Shown here: positions 31,641 through 43,832 of the stretch, piece after piece
Layout: every line of letters begins with the position of its first letter
How positions within the stretch are numbered: the stretch's first letter is position 1
Translations under genes and position numbers: made by a program
Notes under the pieces: generated by a model
The model's database searches: none
What the model saw: the letters and a program-made list of their open reading frames with translations, nothing else
Told to the model about the DNA's origin: nothing
Assembly: GCA_024699855.1 (NCBI GenBank)
Contig: JAMPIQ010000002.1
Span: 4,340,001 to 4,404,000 of the forward strand
Source: Aphelenchoides besseyi
Taxonomy: Eukaryota > Nematoda > Chromadorea > Rhabditida > Aphelenchoididae
Length of the DNA: 64,000 nt
Reading direction: 5' to 3'

Positions 31641-34600
31641 CTTGTTAGACGGAGAGTTGTTGATTGTAACAGTAGGTTTGGAAACACATGCTAAAGCTTG
31701 TTGATCAACCACTTTATCATGTTCATTAATTGACTGAGGAGTCGCCTGCTGCATTCAGTCAACTTCTTAGCCCAAATTTGATTGCTAAATTGAACGATTA
31801 TTACAAGTGTAAAAATAAAAGAATGTAACACGATTATTTGCGCAGAAGACTCGAATAAATTACAAGACCTAACGCGTAGCAGACGTCAGCGATGATCCGT
31901 CAACCAACCAATTGATCGGGTGTTGATCAACAGAAACAGGGAACGAGAGGAGAAGGTGCGAATTAAAGTGGACACATCGTTTGGTCGGTCTACGGTTTTC
32001 GTTCGGCTACTTTCCGTCAAACAAACGCGTGTTGGTCATAAAAGATCGTGTATTTTTACCGTTGATATGTTGCGTTCGACTATCCAATTGAAGATAAAGA
32101 GGACAATCATTTCGAATGGTGATCGGTTAAGACATACGTTTTAAACATAAAATATACGCTATGAAGTCAACACCTTTTTGTTTTTTCATATTTTTGTTAA
32201 ACGAAAATACCAATCGATTCTTCTCACCCAATTCACTTGGGCCGATGAAATCGAAGGAACGAGGTCGTGAAGCGGGAGTAACACTTCGGTTCGAGTGACT
32301 CGTATTGTTGTCTTCGGAGCAATTGATTTGTCGTGAAATCAAAGGAAAATTCGCAAAATATTTCAAATACGAAAACTCGTTTAACGCGCATAATCGAAAA
32401 GGAACAAACCCGACGCTGTTTATCAGATTCTCAACAACCATTGTTCCTATTTTTAGCTCTAATCCTCAATTATGTTAATAGTTAGGACAGTTTATTCGGT
32501 CGACAATCCTGCTGTTCAAAGGGTAATCGCGTGCGCGAAAACTGCCGTTGTGAACACACGGATCAATAAGACAACAAGAAGCAATAAGCCTTCCAGCATC
32601 TATGGTTCTTTTTCGTCGGCTGTTTCGGGATTTTGAGCGCGTACGAGCAGCGGACTTTTTTCGTTGTTTGATGTCTTCGCTTTTCTATTTTGAAGGTGCA
32701 CGTCCACCGGCTTCTGGTACGTTCGATGGTTTTCGTATTTAGTTTTGGCCAAACCGATTAGTGTCATGAAAAACGATTGCAAAATTCGAACGTTTTTCTT
32801 ATGTTGGTCTGTGAAATTTAGACGTTAAGAAATCAATGATCCGGATAATCAGACAAATTGGTAGAGAAATAAGGATTATTGCAAAAATAACAGAAAAGTG
32901 GGTGGATTCTTGATTTGCTATTTAACTGTAGACGAATGAACTGGCCAAAACTCTTCTAATTGTTGGAATGGTCTTGAGATTTTACTGTGCTTTAAACTCA
33001 TGGATTAGTTGGGAATCTGTCTCCGAACTTTTTCTTCGCAGTAATTCCATTTCAATTTGAACGATGATTGTTCGAATGAATTTGATAGACGTCTACACAT
33101 TGCAAATGATACAATCTATTCATCGGTTGATTTGTAGTATTCATTCATTTGCGAGTAATGAGTTACAGGTACTACTAATGAACTGAGGTGGTTGTCAAAT
33201 TGAATTTGTATGAAGATACAATTTACGAGTAAACAGCGCATGTGACCGTCTGTATTCACATAAACTAATTGCGAACTTGTTTGGCTCGATTTCAGATGTT
33301 TTTGTTGTGCACGAATAATCAAGCGTTATGGTCTTTGATCGGGTTTTTGTTTCTTCGAATCCCACACCCGACCGAGCAGGAAGCTGAGCGACGAAAAACG
33401 ATCGTACCAATTTGCTTGTTGTTATTTAAGAGCAAACGTGTTTATTAAATGGCTAATTTGTCAACGTTCTCATTTTGTTTAATCGACAAGAATATTCGAA
33501 CAGATTGTAAATTTTCTCGTTAGTTATCGTAAAAGTTTCTTTTGTCCTATTAGCACCGGTGTTCGCATAAAATCTGCGTGCGAACAGTTGACTCTAATTG
33601 GTAGTGCGCGAAAGTTATGTCGCGACGGCTTGATTTGTCCTCATAGATTTCGCGCGTAGTACTTTAGGTTGCAACTAAGTAGTCCGCGTCGGTTTGTGAA
33701 AATGCAATCATTAATAAATCGCTTCTACTAATTCACTTGTTACATTCTTTTACTTGGTATGTTTTCAAAGCTCGTACGAAACTGCAAATCGTAAATCTTA
33801 GTTTTATGAGTAAACTGAATTGTTTTAAAATGATCTCGGAAAATTAGTAGTTATTTTGATGTACTTTCATGTGTTGGCTTTTTTTCTTCACTAGCTTTAA
33901 GAAGTTTCCGCCGTGAAACATTACAGTTAAACGTGTGCAAGCAGAATTTAATCGTGTAACTCAATTTTGGGTTAATGAAAAAGGACCTTGAACGATATTT
34001 GAAAAATATCGATTGTTTGAATGTCCTTCGCCATTATGCTCGTTGAGATCTTAACGGCATTCAATAGTTTATATAAGGATGTTGCCGGGCGCTTAATGAA
34101 ACTCGATATTGTGCACAGATCGATCGATTTTAAGTGATCATTGCACGAGATCTGAAGATTTAACGAGCTTGTAAGCTATCTGTCTCATCCGTACGCGACG
34201 TGTTTCTTCCTTATAATTACGTTCAACATACCGTCTACTTCCTGCATGATATCAACAAGCATAATTATGGTTCCTGGTTTAAATTCTTTGAATTGGACTC
34301 TTTTCATTTTGTCTTTTCTTAATCCTCACATTCTAACAGCTCGCTCACTACAATGCTACGCATTGAAGTTTTGCGATTAAGCATAATTTGAGTTAATTCT
34401 AAATGTATTGAAGTTTTTCTTGTAGACTTCAAAGTTTTCATAGATTGACTTTGGAATTAGTGGAACTTTAATGGACAACTAATCTCCGCACTACGATCCC
34501 AACGCCCATTCTCTTTTTGCTGTCCGAATGACTGAGGAAATAGACAGTGAAATGTAGAGAGCACACTTTTTGGGCTGCGCCATCGACCGCCTCGACTTTG

Positions 34601-34789
34601 TCTTTTTCATTCGCTTTTCCGTGTCTCCGCCCGTTTGACGGTTGTTGGCGATTGTGGTCGAGTGTTACACGCATTTTGACCGGATCGGTTTATAACGACG
34701 AGTTCTTTTGCGCGTATACCAAATAGATACCGCGTACTATTGCTTAATTAACAGAATAGTTTTTAAATTTAAGATCGAAGTTTCTAATT
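31641..34789. other. 3.1 kb gene-poor stretch
   Basis: I find only short frames (for example minus-strand 32127-32441 and 32600-32782) without family motifs or convincing splicing. A TATA-like tttatataagg lies near 34068. No RNA gene was recognised. Confidence 0.4.
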
Positions 34790-35310
34790 ATGAAACTAAC
34801 ACACAAACCGTCGACAGACTCTCGTGTGCTGCGTGACGGTCGTGTGATCAATGAATCATTGGTAAAAGGCAACAGCGAAGAAAAGAGGCCGCAGGTTAGT
34901 TGCCACAAGAAAATATGTCAATGTTAACGTTGAAAACATACTAAAACACCTAATTACCAAAACTTAACTAAACAATTTAGGTTGCTTCAAATTGTGATCG
35001 GCCCAGGTCATCGACCTCAGCACAAGGTTCAACCCATGGTGGTATCAAGAAGATAAAGATCAGCCGACGTGCTCTTCAACAGCATCTGATGATGATCCAG
35101 AGCAAGAAGCGAAAGCGGCTGTCGCTTCGAGAACAATTATTGATCCAAGAGGAGTTCGAAGATAAGTTCGTCCGACTCAACTCTCCAGACACGTCCGATT
35201 CCGATACCGACGATTCGGATGTTGAAAGCGATTCAACGCAATTTCGCTTTCTTCAGCGCTCTCGTCCTTCAATGATGAAAGATCGTCGATTGGCATCGCG
35301 TATGTCTTGA
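34790..35310 (+). CDS. EEFEDKFVRLNS-family protein (copy B)
   Basis: Two exons (34790-34894, 34981-35310) encode about 144 residues. Exon 1 is MKLTHKPSTDSRVLRDGR onward. Exon 2 contains IKKIKISRRALQQHL, LLIQEEFEDKFVRLNS, an acidic run of Asp/Ser (DSDTDDSDVESD), and FLQRSRPSMMKDRRLAS. The block order equals copy A at 29931-30248 on the opposite strand 4.8 kb away, so these are diverged duplicates. Function unknown; composition suggests a nuclear, possibly phosphorylated, protein. Confidence 0.65.
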
Positions 35311-36853
35311 GGCATCAACGCTCCACTAACGTTATTTCCCTTTATAAAACTACGGGTCAAAGTTTTTTGTAAATATCAAAGCGGGAATATGAAATTGATA
35401 GTCTTAAAATTAGTTTTATACATTCCACTTCTAATTACACGATCTTTCTTACTTCTACTTTAATTGTTATTCACTACTCAGATTTTAATGTTAATATATG
35501 AATAATATAAACTAATAAACAGAATTTTTTGACTATTAACGTATTTGATTGAAACTGGATGTTTCAGATTCTGTATGTTTTAAAGCTATTAAACCGCTTT
35601 CCAGTTCAATTGTGTGACTTCATGGTCAAGGTATTGATTCTCCAATAATTGCATTACACGTTAACGATTTTTACTGTTTATTGTCCGAATGCTTACTGTA
35701 TGCTTTGGTTTCAACTTCTAACTCTAGGTGTGAAAGACACAAATCAATCGCGTTATTCAATTCCTACGGTCGACTGCCAGCCCGAGCTCAATCGCTCATT
35801 TTTCAAGGCTTTCGTGCCGTGTACTTCATATTCGTTTCTTATCCTATCTCCTTCACCTTTGAACATCTAAATAGTTTTCCGTGTTCATTGCTACCTTTTG
35901 ATTTGTATGATACATTTTTTTAGATTATGGATTTTCTTCGGCTATGACCATACTTTGTACGCGCACAATTTTCGGTATTTAGCGACGAACAAGTTTCAAT
36001 TTTTGTTGATGATTTGGACAATTTTTTTGTGTTTCCAACTTTGTAGACTGAAGAATGGGGATTCAGAAAATGCAAAATTTTTTGTTATTTGAAGTCAATT
36101 TATCGATGAAATGGCTGTTCGTCGAAAATTACAGTGAGAGAAAAGTGGACATCAACAGAACACATTTGGTTTGGCCTTTTGTTGGCGTTGAGTTGATGGA
36201 AATTTTACTGCTGATTTTCGCAGTTTTTGTGTCGACATAATTTGTCGATTTGCAATATCGCGTAATTGGTCTGAGATGCTGAAAAAGAGGCACTTGTGGA
36301 GATCGTACACTCTTATGAGGCATTGTGGGATGTCAACCACAGCGATTGGAAATCCACCAACAAAAAGAATGACTGTTGGACGTCAGTTGCTGATGAAATG
36401 AACGATGCGCTATCCGATGATCATTCTCCTTTTTTGATTCATAGTTTCTCCAGAATATTTGGCATCGTTAATTTACGTTGACAGCATTTACTGCTCTCAT
36501 ATAAATCGGTCTCGAGTTATGTCGAAGAATCCAACGACACCAAGTAACATACAAAAAGACGAGTTGTCGAAAATTTAACATTTGGCACTAACAACGAAGA
36601 GAAAACGTCAATAAAATGGCCAAAACTCAAACCCCGATATGCTAGCAAACACCGCCAAAATTGTCTTCGAATCAAAATCTTATTAGACCAATTTACGCGT
36701 AGTTTTTTACTTCAATAAACTACCTGGTTTTCAACAATTTTATAAAATTGTTTTTACACGTTTTTGTCCGTTAATATAAAGGATATAACATTTATAAAAT
36801 TTTTCGTGTTTACGTATAACAACGAACAAAGTATGGTCATAGCCTTACTATAG
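35311..36853. other. Intergenic with one exact 19-bp inverted repeat
   Basis: There is no supported gene. ggctatgaccatactttgt at 35940-35958 is repeated exactly as its reverse complement at 36826-36844, 867 nt apart, with weak further similarity. Confidence 0.45.
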
Positions 36854-37274
36854 TTGGATTGCAAAACGAGATTCCCGTCGACGAAGATGATTCGATTTCT
36901 CTCACTATGTTCGATCGATACTTCCCTCACGCTGTTGGTCTATACTTCGTAGAAAACAATACAAAGATTCCAGCCCCGTAATTCTGTATTAATAATACAT
37001 TTATACTCACTAAATTTCAGGTTTAATAAAACTCATACAAAGTTGATTCCGCCTAACGGCGGCTGGAATGGAAAACGTTTTCACGTTGTGTGACCTGACT
37101 CTCCGAATCCTGTGCAACCTAGCTTTCGACCGACGACTCAGGAAGAAATTGAAGGCGAGTTTTGTTTAACTCTAGAACTTTGCTCGCAACTTTGTTTGTG
37201 ACTTTTGTTGTTTAGATCCGGACAAGGAAGGTCGCTCTACAATCATTTTCTTAGCGATTTACCGGGAGTTCAGG
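36854..37274 (+). pseudogene. Fragment resembling the TDP-43 N-terminal domain, with an in-frame stop
   Basis: Two spliced pieces read GLQNEIPVDEDDSISL, MFDRYFPHAVGLYF, then PPNGGWNGKRFHVV. This follows the pattern of the TARDBP N-domain (EIP-EDDGTVSL, QFPGACGLRY, DAGWGNLVYVV). Directly after FHVV comes TGA (37091-37093), with open frame beyond it (PDSPNPVQPSFRPTTQEEIE). No RRM domain follows. It is either a decayed copy or a gene with an unrecognised splice. The match is from memory of the family pattern and is tentative. Confidence 0.3.
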
Positions 37275-38560
37275 TAATTATGTCTATTGTTTGCTTTATT
37301 ATAATCATTTTAGCTCTCTTCCAACAGGTGTTGAAAGTAGATCTACGGAAAGAAAAATATTGACTTTTTAATGACTGCAAAAGGTAAATTTTTACGGTAT
37401 GTTTTTGTATATGATGTTCAGGATTCTATTTGAAACTCGAAATCTGAAAAAGAAGTTGCTGGGAGAGTTGTTTTTTTAGAAAATTTTGACGTCGATAAGT
37501 ATTTTATTGAGGTGTCGCTTAGTTATGGAGGTGAGGTGAGACGAGACTACTTTGCATGTAAACTTTCGAATAAAAGATCGATGGGACATTTCGACTTTGG
37601 TTTACTTGAACCGATCCCTTTGGCGTATTCAAAGACGAACTACATCGACGGCATGGAGACTATTGCAATTCTGTTGAGTAGGAACGAATTTTGACTAATC
37701 GAACGGTTTTTGAGTTTTGCGTATAAGAATTGTAAGCATAAGAAAACGATTGAATTCTTATGATTGGGTATACGGTAATCACAAATATTGACACTCAATA
37801 CAATCGCATAGTTTATTTGCTAAAACTACAAATTAAATTCGAACAACAATGATCCACGAAATCGTCGACGAAGAAGAAACGATCAATTTGCAATTTAAGC
37901 CAGTGAGCGACATAAAACGAAAACGAACTTATCAGCAACTTCATTAGAACTTACAGCGAATCGAAAGTGTCTCACAAAACCATAAACGAATAGCTGTGAA
38001 GTTTAATATACGCCCAATTCACGTTTGTGCAAAAACTCGTCAACTAAAACTTCAAAATAAACTCATAAACTGAACGAAGAAAACGCACCGAGATAAGTCC
38101 TCGTTGAAATTGACTCAACGAATCATCAGTATTTACGGAACTCAGCAAATGTCAATTGGGGTTTTGAATAGTTACAAAGACTCAAATTCTAAACTCAAAC
38201 AAATAAACGTACGGATGATCATTAAGAAATTTCTGTTGCCTTAAAAACCACAAACAGCAACTTACTGTGTACGCTGATCGTTCCGGCAATTCAAAGCAAA
38301 AGATGCTTTCGATGACTGTCAGCCAGAAACAACAGTGGAAATCGATTTGTTTAATCTACGATGAGACCGATCTAAGCAAACCGCGAAAAATTGGGCGAAT
38401 AAGACCGTCAAACTTCTGTAGTGACTGCAAATCTACGTGGATTCTGGAGAAAATGCGCCCACTCCTATTTAATTGACGAGATAAGTGGTTGAGGTTTTGT
38501 TCTAATAAAAGTACAGTTGGATTACATCTTCAACGACTTGCTACCGAAATATATAGATCT
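37275..38560. other. Region between gene fragments
   Basis: There are short frames only. One at 37512-37694 and one at 38267-38476 have coding-like texture and could be remnants of the kinase gene that follows, but I cannot join them. Confidence 0.3.
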
Positions 38561-39321
38561 AAGTCAAAAGCGACTGGTTGACATTGGATCGAGATTGGGA
38601 GCGGTGCTTTTTGGTCGGCGAGTTTCAAAAACAAGAGGCTGTTCTGCGCCAAATATCATTGCGGTAGGAATAGAATGCTTGTCATCTAATCGTTTGTTTA
38701 GCTGGATGGCACCGGAAACCTTGACTCAAACTCCGTTATACTCGTTGAACAACGATGTCTGGTCCTACGGTGTGACGTGTTTTGAGATATCTAATCAAGG
38801 ACAAGCACCATTCCACGGCAATAACGATCATCGTCCCACCTCCCGAGCCAGTGTTCGAAATCGTCAAATCGATTGTCCGTGAAATCTGCTGAGTTGTCGA
38901 TCTCTACATTAAAAATTCGCTTTTAGGGTTTTGGAACCGGAACTACGTCCATCTTTCAAACAAATTGTTCCGCGACTTCTCGACCATCTGTACGACCACC
39001 TCACTGAATTCCTAGCCATAGAGCAACTGGCGGTGAACAAGATAGATGGTATTCGTCGGACCGCCGTTCTAATAGTAAGTGATCAATTTGCCAGACTATT
39101 CAGCATTTTAGCAAGACCAAGCTGAAGTTCTCAAGGATGATTTGATTGCCCCTTCGACTGAATCTCTTACCAATACCACGGTTTCTCGACGTTGTTCCGT
39201 GAGTCGCCGTCCGCTACGTCGCTCAAATCGTTCGACCGCATCGGGCAATCGCGGAACTTCACGTGGAAGCACCCGAACTGACACCACAAAACGTCGTACT
39301 CAATCGTTTGATGGCCACTGA
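38561..39321 (+). pseudogene. Tyrosine kinase remnant with intact C-terminal exons
   Basis: The C-lobe is clear: ISLRWMAPETLTQTPLYS, NNDVWSYGVTCFEI, GQAPFHG, then EPELRPSFKQIVPRLLDHL, and a basic Ser/Arg/Thr-rich tail (VSRRCSVSRRPLRRS) ending SFDGH. Upstream, the catalytic loop appears as LDRDWERCFLVGEF where the family has HRDLAARNCLVGEN, so the HRD histidine and the metal-binding Asn are lost. DFG cannot be found, and stops lie just before. The N-lobe was not found. It is most likely a decaying nematode SH2/Fer-type kinase copy; a heavily diverged pseudokinase remains possible. Confidence 0.55.
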
Positions 39322-39467
39322 ATTCATGAATAGACATTAAATCCCAGTCTTTTGCACTTTACATTTTGACCTTGATCGTAGAGTTGGTCCATTATTCTTC
39401 ACGTTTTTTGCAAACTTTTATTCTGATTAAAACGCTTCATTTGACTGGTTTATAAAACGACATCATT

Positions 39468-39698
39468 CTACTTCTGCTCGCCAAACAAAGTAAATTGAAA
39501 GCGAGAAGCAGAATTGGAAGCTCGAGCCGCTGACCTCTCTGTTAAAAGTTTGCAGTCATCGATTGTATTAAATGCAGAAACAACAGCCAACAAACTAAAA
39601 ATAACCAACACGAACCCAATCCCAACGTTTGGACATTCACTATAGTGAGAGACTTGATCAACTTGTACGGATTTTGAGCTTGCAGGTGTGAGTTTCAC
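39468..39698 (-). CDS. Possible small membrane protein (weak)
   Basis: This frame of 76 residues has one good hydrophobic segment (VGIGFVLVIFSLLAVVSAF) followed by a polar tail. It opens with GTG, not ATG, and no upstream exon was found, so it may be a chance frame or a last exon. Confidence 0.25.
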   Translation of the reverse strand: MKLTPASSKSVQVDQVSHYSECPNVGIGFVLVIFSLLAVVSAFNTIDDCKLLTERSAARASNSASRFQFTLFGEQK

Positions 39699-40095
39699 AA
39701 ACGATAAATTTCGGTTGCAGTTTAGTCATGAAGGATGCGTACAAATAAAGTGCGATTAATCAGAAGATTACAGAATTGGTAAGAGACTGATTAAGCGAAA
39801 TACAACGACAGGTTATTTCACGGTCCTTGTAATTGTAGGTAAATGAGTCGAAAAAGGAGTAAAAAAGGTAAAAATTGATGTTCAAAAAAAGTGCGCTAGA
39901 ATGCTTCTTTTTATAATACTGTAGGTTGTGAATTTTGGACGCGATTCATATCATCCTCGCAGCTTATACCGTAACCTTACGCCTAATTCCGTCGAGGAGT
40001 GGCGCTCTTGTTCAATCGTTTTCGATTGGCAATCTATTGCAATAAAACTGGCTGTTCTTCTTTTCTAACATTTCTCGTGTATTTAACTGAGGAAG

Positions 40096-40779
40096 ATGCC
40101 GAAATCAGTGAAGTCTGTTAAAAATGCTCGAGGCAAACGAACGTTTCGTAATCGCAAGAATCAGTCGAAACGGCGGAACCAGAGTTTGAAACGCAAAACG
40201 GGAAAACCAGGCGATTCGTAAGTTTTTGTTTCCTTTTATGTTTCTCATTTTTTGCAGACATGTTTTGGCACCAATCTGGGACAAAAAGAAGTCGATTGGA
40301 TCGAATCTACGTGCTGCTGGTCTTTGCGATGATCCGAATAAACTGATCAAAATTCAAAATTATGAACCCGAAGCTATGGACTTGGATCAAGTGAGAGGAG
40401 GAGCGTTGGTGACAAAACCGAAAAAGGTTTGAGAGTTTCTAGTCGATTTTTCACTTATTTTAAGATCAAAACCAAAAAAGCAAAAGGATACGCGAAGGAA
40501 TTGGAGCAGAAAGCAAAAGCTGAAGAAGCTCAGAAAGCAGCTACTGAACGTCCTCCACCAAGACTCACAGCTTCCGATTTGCAGTTCTGCGAGAATATGA
40601 TTTCGAAACATGGTTTGGATTACGAGGTTCGCTTACATTCAATCTTACGATGTCAAAGTGCTCTTTAGGCGATGGCAAAAGATCCGGGCAACGTCTATCA
40701 AAACACGGCCAAACAACTCGAACGAAAAATCGCCACGTTCAAACGAAGCAGAGCGTTTACCGAAGCAATGGAAATGTGA
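40096..40779 (+). CDS. NOP16: Nucleolar protein 16 homologue (60S ribosome biogenesis)
   Basis: Four exons encode about 180 residues. The N-terminus is a dense Lys/Arg nucleolar signal (NRKNQSKRRNQSLKRK), followed by the family core HVLAPIWDKKKSIGSNLR, AAGLCDDPNKLI, a Lys/Glu-rich helix, ASDLQFCENMISKHGLDY, and MAKDPGNVYQNTAKQLERKI near the C-terminus. NOP16 is needed for large-subunit assembly in the nucleolus. The third exon is entered through an AAG acceptor (cttattttaag). Confidence 0.85.
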
Positions 40780-41006
40780 TTGACTTTCCAGTTTTCATTT
40801 GTTGTTATTCATTTGTTGTTGTTATGTTACAGAAGATTATTAAAATTGATCGATTGGACTTCTGTATATCGATTCGTCTTCAGTGAACAGCAAAAATCAA
40901 TTGCGGTTCACATCAGTGATTGCGCCATCGGAGAATTTTTGAGTCGAACAGCGAATCCACAGAAATTTTTCATTTGTTTTATCTCCGATTTGGGAAAAGC
41001 GGTGAA

Positions 41007-41849
41007 ATGAACGAACCAAGTGTACCGGTTTTCACCACCAACTTCTACGTGGAATATCCAACTCCCGAGCAATGTCGTCAGCTATGGAACGAGGATAATT
41101 CACAAGAATTAACGCTTGCTAAAGAGATCACACCAAAAAAAAACAAACGACCAGCGAAATTGCGGAAGTCAAACGTGAGTTTTGTGAATTCGATAGAGAA
41201 TTAACCTGACGTGCCAATTTTAGCAAACTGGCGAGTCGTTGAAACGAAGTCTTCAAAATCAACGTCGCAAAGAACGCATGTGTATGCCGGTAAGATTGTT
41301 TGTCGCAAAATTAAAAGGATTTGTGATTCTAGAAAAACTCTTTTGTTTTACGCTTCGAAGATTTGGAGAATCAAGATAACGACGTCGTTTGGTGTGTCGA
41401 CAATCATCAATTGTTGTTGAAGTATGTACGCGTTAAGAACGACATCGAATCAATTGAAAATTCAAATCATCGAGTTTATGTCAAAACTGAAAGAGTAAGC
41501 TGTTGAAGAAAACAATCTAACTTCTATGTTATTTCTTTTATAGTATGCTGGTTGGCTTTGCGATGAGTACTGGCAGATATTTTCGTTGGAAAAGCGAGTG
41601 AAATGCATTGCAAACAGCAATCAGATTCTGGTCGACTATCCAACGAACGCCGAAATCGAAGATACTCGTAATGAGTTGCTCAAGCGACGAGAAGCCGAAC
41701 CCGCAGTCGAAATTCCGATTGAAATTCCTGTGGATGATGTGAACGTTAAAGAAGAAGAAGAAGTAAGCCGGGATTTGTCAACGGAGGTCAAAGTGAAAGT
41801 CGAAATGGAAGAGATGGAAGAAATGGAAGAAGGAGAAATTCGCGATTAA
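41007..41849 (+). CDS. Hypothetical protein with acidic Lys/Glu C-terminus
   Basis: Four exons join to about 230 residues. It opens MNEPSVPVFTTNFYVEYP, contains a basic patch (KKNKRPAKLRKS), a central conserved-looking core (FVLRFEDLENQDNDVVWC, VYVKTERYAGWLCDEYW), and ends in a long Glu-rich tail with an EEMEEMEEME repeat and GEIRD. Probably nuclear. The start is 227 nt after NOP16 on the same strand, so an operon is possible. No family recognised. Confidence 0.7.
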
Positions 41850-42025
41850 AATCGATTATTGTCTTTGTAGTAAACTATTTTTTAAGTAAACAAATTCGAA
41901 GTAATGAGAGCAATAAATTGGCCTCTAACACCAAATGTCGTTCACGAGTTGCCATTCAACGTGATTGATTATCTTCGAATCAGTTGGTTAAGAGATTTCT
42001 TTCTTGTTTCTTCAATTCTGAAAAC

Positions 42026-42403
42026 ATGAACTCAAAGTTAAGTTCGTGGTTGACTTTTATTTGCCTTTTTAGTAGTTCAGTAACTGTGAGTTGTAAGATC
42101 AGTGTTAAGTGGATTGTAAGCTTTTAGTTTGTGTGGACCGACACATGTGTCTTCGATATGCAACGAATTCCAGGCTTAAACCCATTGATACGAACAGACA
42201 AAAACGGTCGATCGTGTCGCGGCGATGTTTTGTTACCGTTTTGCAGGGGTGTTTGCAAAACTCAAGAAGTGAGTGGTCTTGAATTTGCGTTCAATTTCGG
42301 TTGTTTAGACGGGAAGTCACATCTTTCCTTACAAAGAAACGAATACTTTTATTTGCACATTAATTGCCAACAAAGTTACGAATGTATCGTTAACAGATTG
42401 TGA
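42026..42403 (+). CDS. Secreted cystine-knot-like protein (CxGxC)
   Basis: Two exons (42026-42085, 42128-42403) encode about 111 residues. The signal peptide is MNSKLSSWLTFICLFSSSV. The mature part has RSCRGDVLLPFCRGVC, where CRGVC fits the CxGxC of the cystine-knot growth factor and glycoprotein-hormone fold, then FNFGCL, then INCQQSYEC near the end. The count and order of cysteines are compatible with a knot, but the usual final CxC is absent. It could be a diverged GPA2/GPB5-type hormone or an unrelated cysteine-rich peptide. Confidence 0.5.
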
Positions 42404-42953
42404 CGAGGTAAGTAACCAGTGATCGTGTTGTTCGATCTTTGTTTTAAGGGCGCTGATAATTCCGTTCGTTTTGTCACAATCTCTGCTAGTCGTGAGTGTG
42501 GTTGTCGGGAGTTGACACCTAAACCTTGATTACCAAACGCACAGTTTGAGTGCATTTTCGAAAACAGATCAATAAGCTAAGTCTCAACTTAAACAATTAA
42601 CAAGCGTACTAGATACCTAAAGGAATCTATAGTTCGTTTTAAATGTTAACTTGCACTGTGTAAGTTGTATGGAGAACCTTAACTCCAGCTGTTTAAATAA
42701 AGAAGTTAACTTTTGAATTCACATCAGTCGAAGAAAAAAGTCGAGCAAGATACATTTTTGTCGTTAAAATCATTCGAAACGCAGGTTTTTGTTGTTTAGT
42801 AATCGGACAAAGTAATCAATTGCTTCAAACATCTGTTCGTTGAAATTTGGCCAAAAGTCTAGCAACCTCTACAAATTGAGCTGCTCATTATGTTTGAACA
42901 ATATAAAAGCTGAACAGAAGATTAAACGACATTAGTTTGATCCACCATTGAAA
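42404..42953. other. Intergenic, promoter side of the ShKT gene
   Basis: There is no coding signal. A TATA-like aatataaaagc lies near 42900, about 55 nt upstream of the start at 42954. Confidence 0.4.
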
Positions 42954-43483
42954 ATGAACGGCTTAATCTTTGCGTTGACTTTCGGTCTTGTTCTCGTTCA
43001 ATCGGTCATGAGTCTTGACGACTCTATTCAAGACGATCCGATTCTTTTGGCCTACACAGGTGAGAAGCTCGGTCTTCCAACCACCTCTTTTCATCAACAA
43101 GGACGAACGGTCTGCATGGATGTCTACAAAAAGTAATTTTGAATGTCATCAGTTTGTTCAACAAATGAAGTTTTTAGTTGCAAGACTTGGGCTAAAAAAG
43201 GAGCATGTAAATCCAGCAAATACACGACCGATGCAAAAAGAGCTCTTTGTGGTGAGTTCATTCGATTACCATTCTGTTGCTTATCAACTTCTTACTTTCA
43301 GGCGTTTCGTGCAACCTCTGTAGCAAGAGTTCAAATGATGGCAATTCAGGAGGCAGTGATCAACTTTCTCGCGCTCTTGCTCCAGTCCAAAAACCGCTCT
43401 TTGAGTTGATCAACAACTTGAACGAAATTGTTAAAGTCGGAAAAGCAAAGTTGACCGAACTCATGAACCAGAAAGACGATTAA
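42954..43483 (+). CDS. Secreted ShKT-domain protein with C-terminal helix
   Basis: Three exons (42954-43132, 43178-43251, 43302-43483) give about 145 residues. The signal peptide MNGLIFALTFGLVLVQSVMS is followed by a spacer and then one ShKT domain: CMDVYKNCKTWAKKGACK, ALCGVSCNLC. All six cysteines are present. A Gly/Ser linker leads to an amphipathic helix (LFELINNLNEIVKVGKAKLTE). The domain junctions fall at the same places as the other ShKT genes in this window. Target unknown. Confidence 0.75.
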
Positions 43484-43832
43484 GAAACAAAATGCCGTAC
43501 CTGATTCATTTGTTGTTAAGCAGAAATAAAATCAATTTGATTTCTAAAAGTATTCTTAATCGATTTGTATTGGTCGTAGCCAACAACTTAATCTTGAATG
43601 AACACAAAGTTAATGTTAATATCAACATATGTTACAACATTAATCTTAACCATTCAACTGCATTTGCTGTTCCAACTACAGATCATCGAACACGATCGGT
43701 TTTAGAATTGATTACTAGTGAAAGGCTATGGCAATAAGTAATCAGTGTGTTTATTAAATCCGACTTATTCGAGTACCCGTTGTGAATTAGATGGAAAGAT
43801 GATTCGATTTGTAGATCACATACATTTTCTTT

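Noticed and set aside
32127..32782. Minus-strand frames that might form a gene
   Set aside because: Texture is suggestive but I could not connect them by splice sites or to any family.
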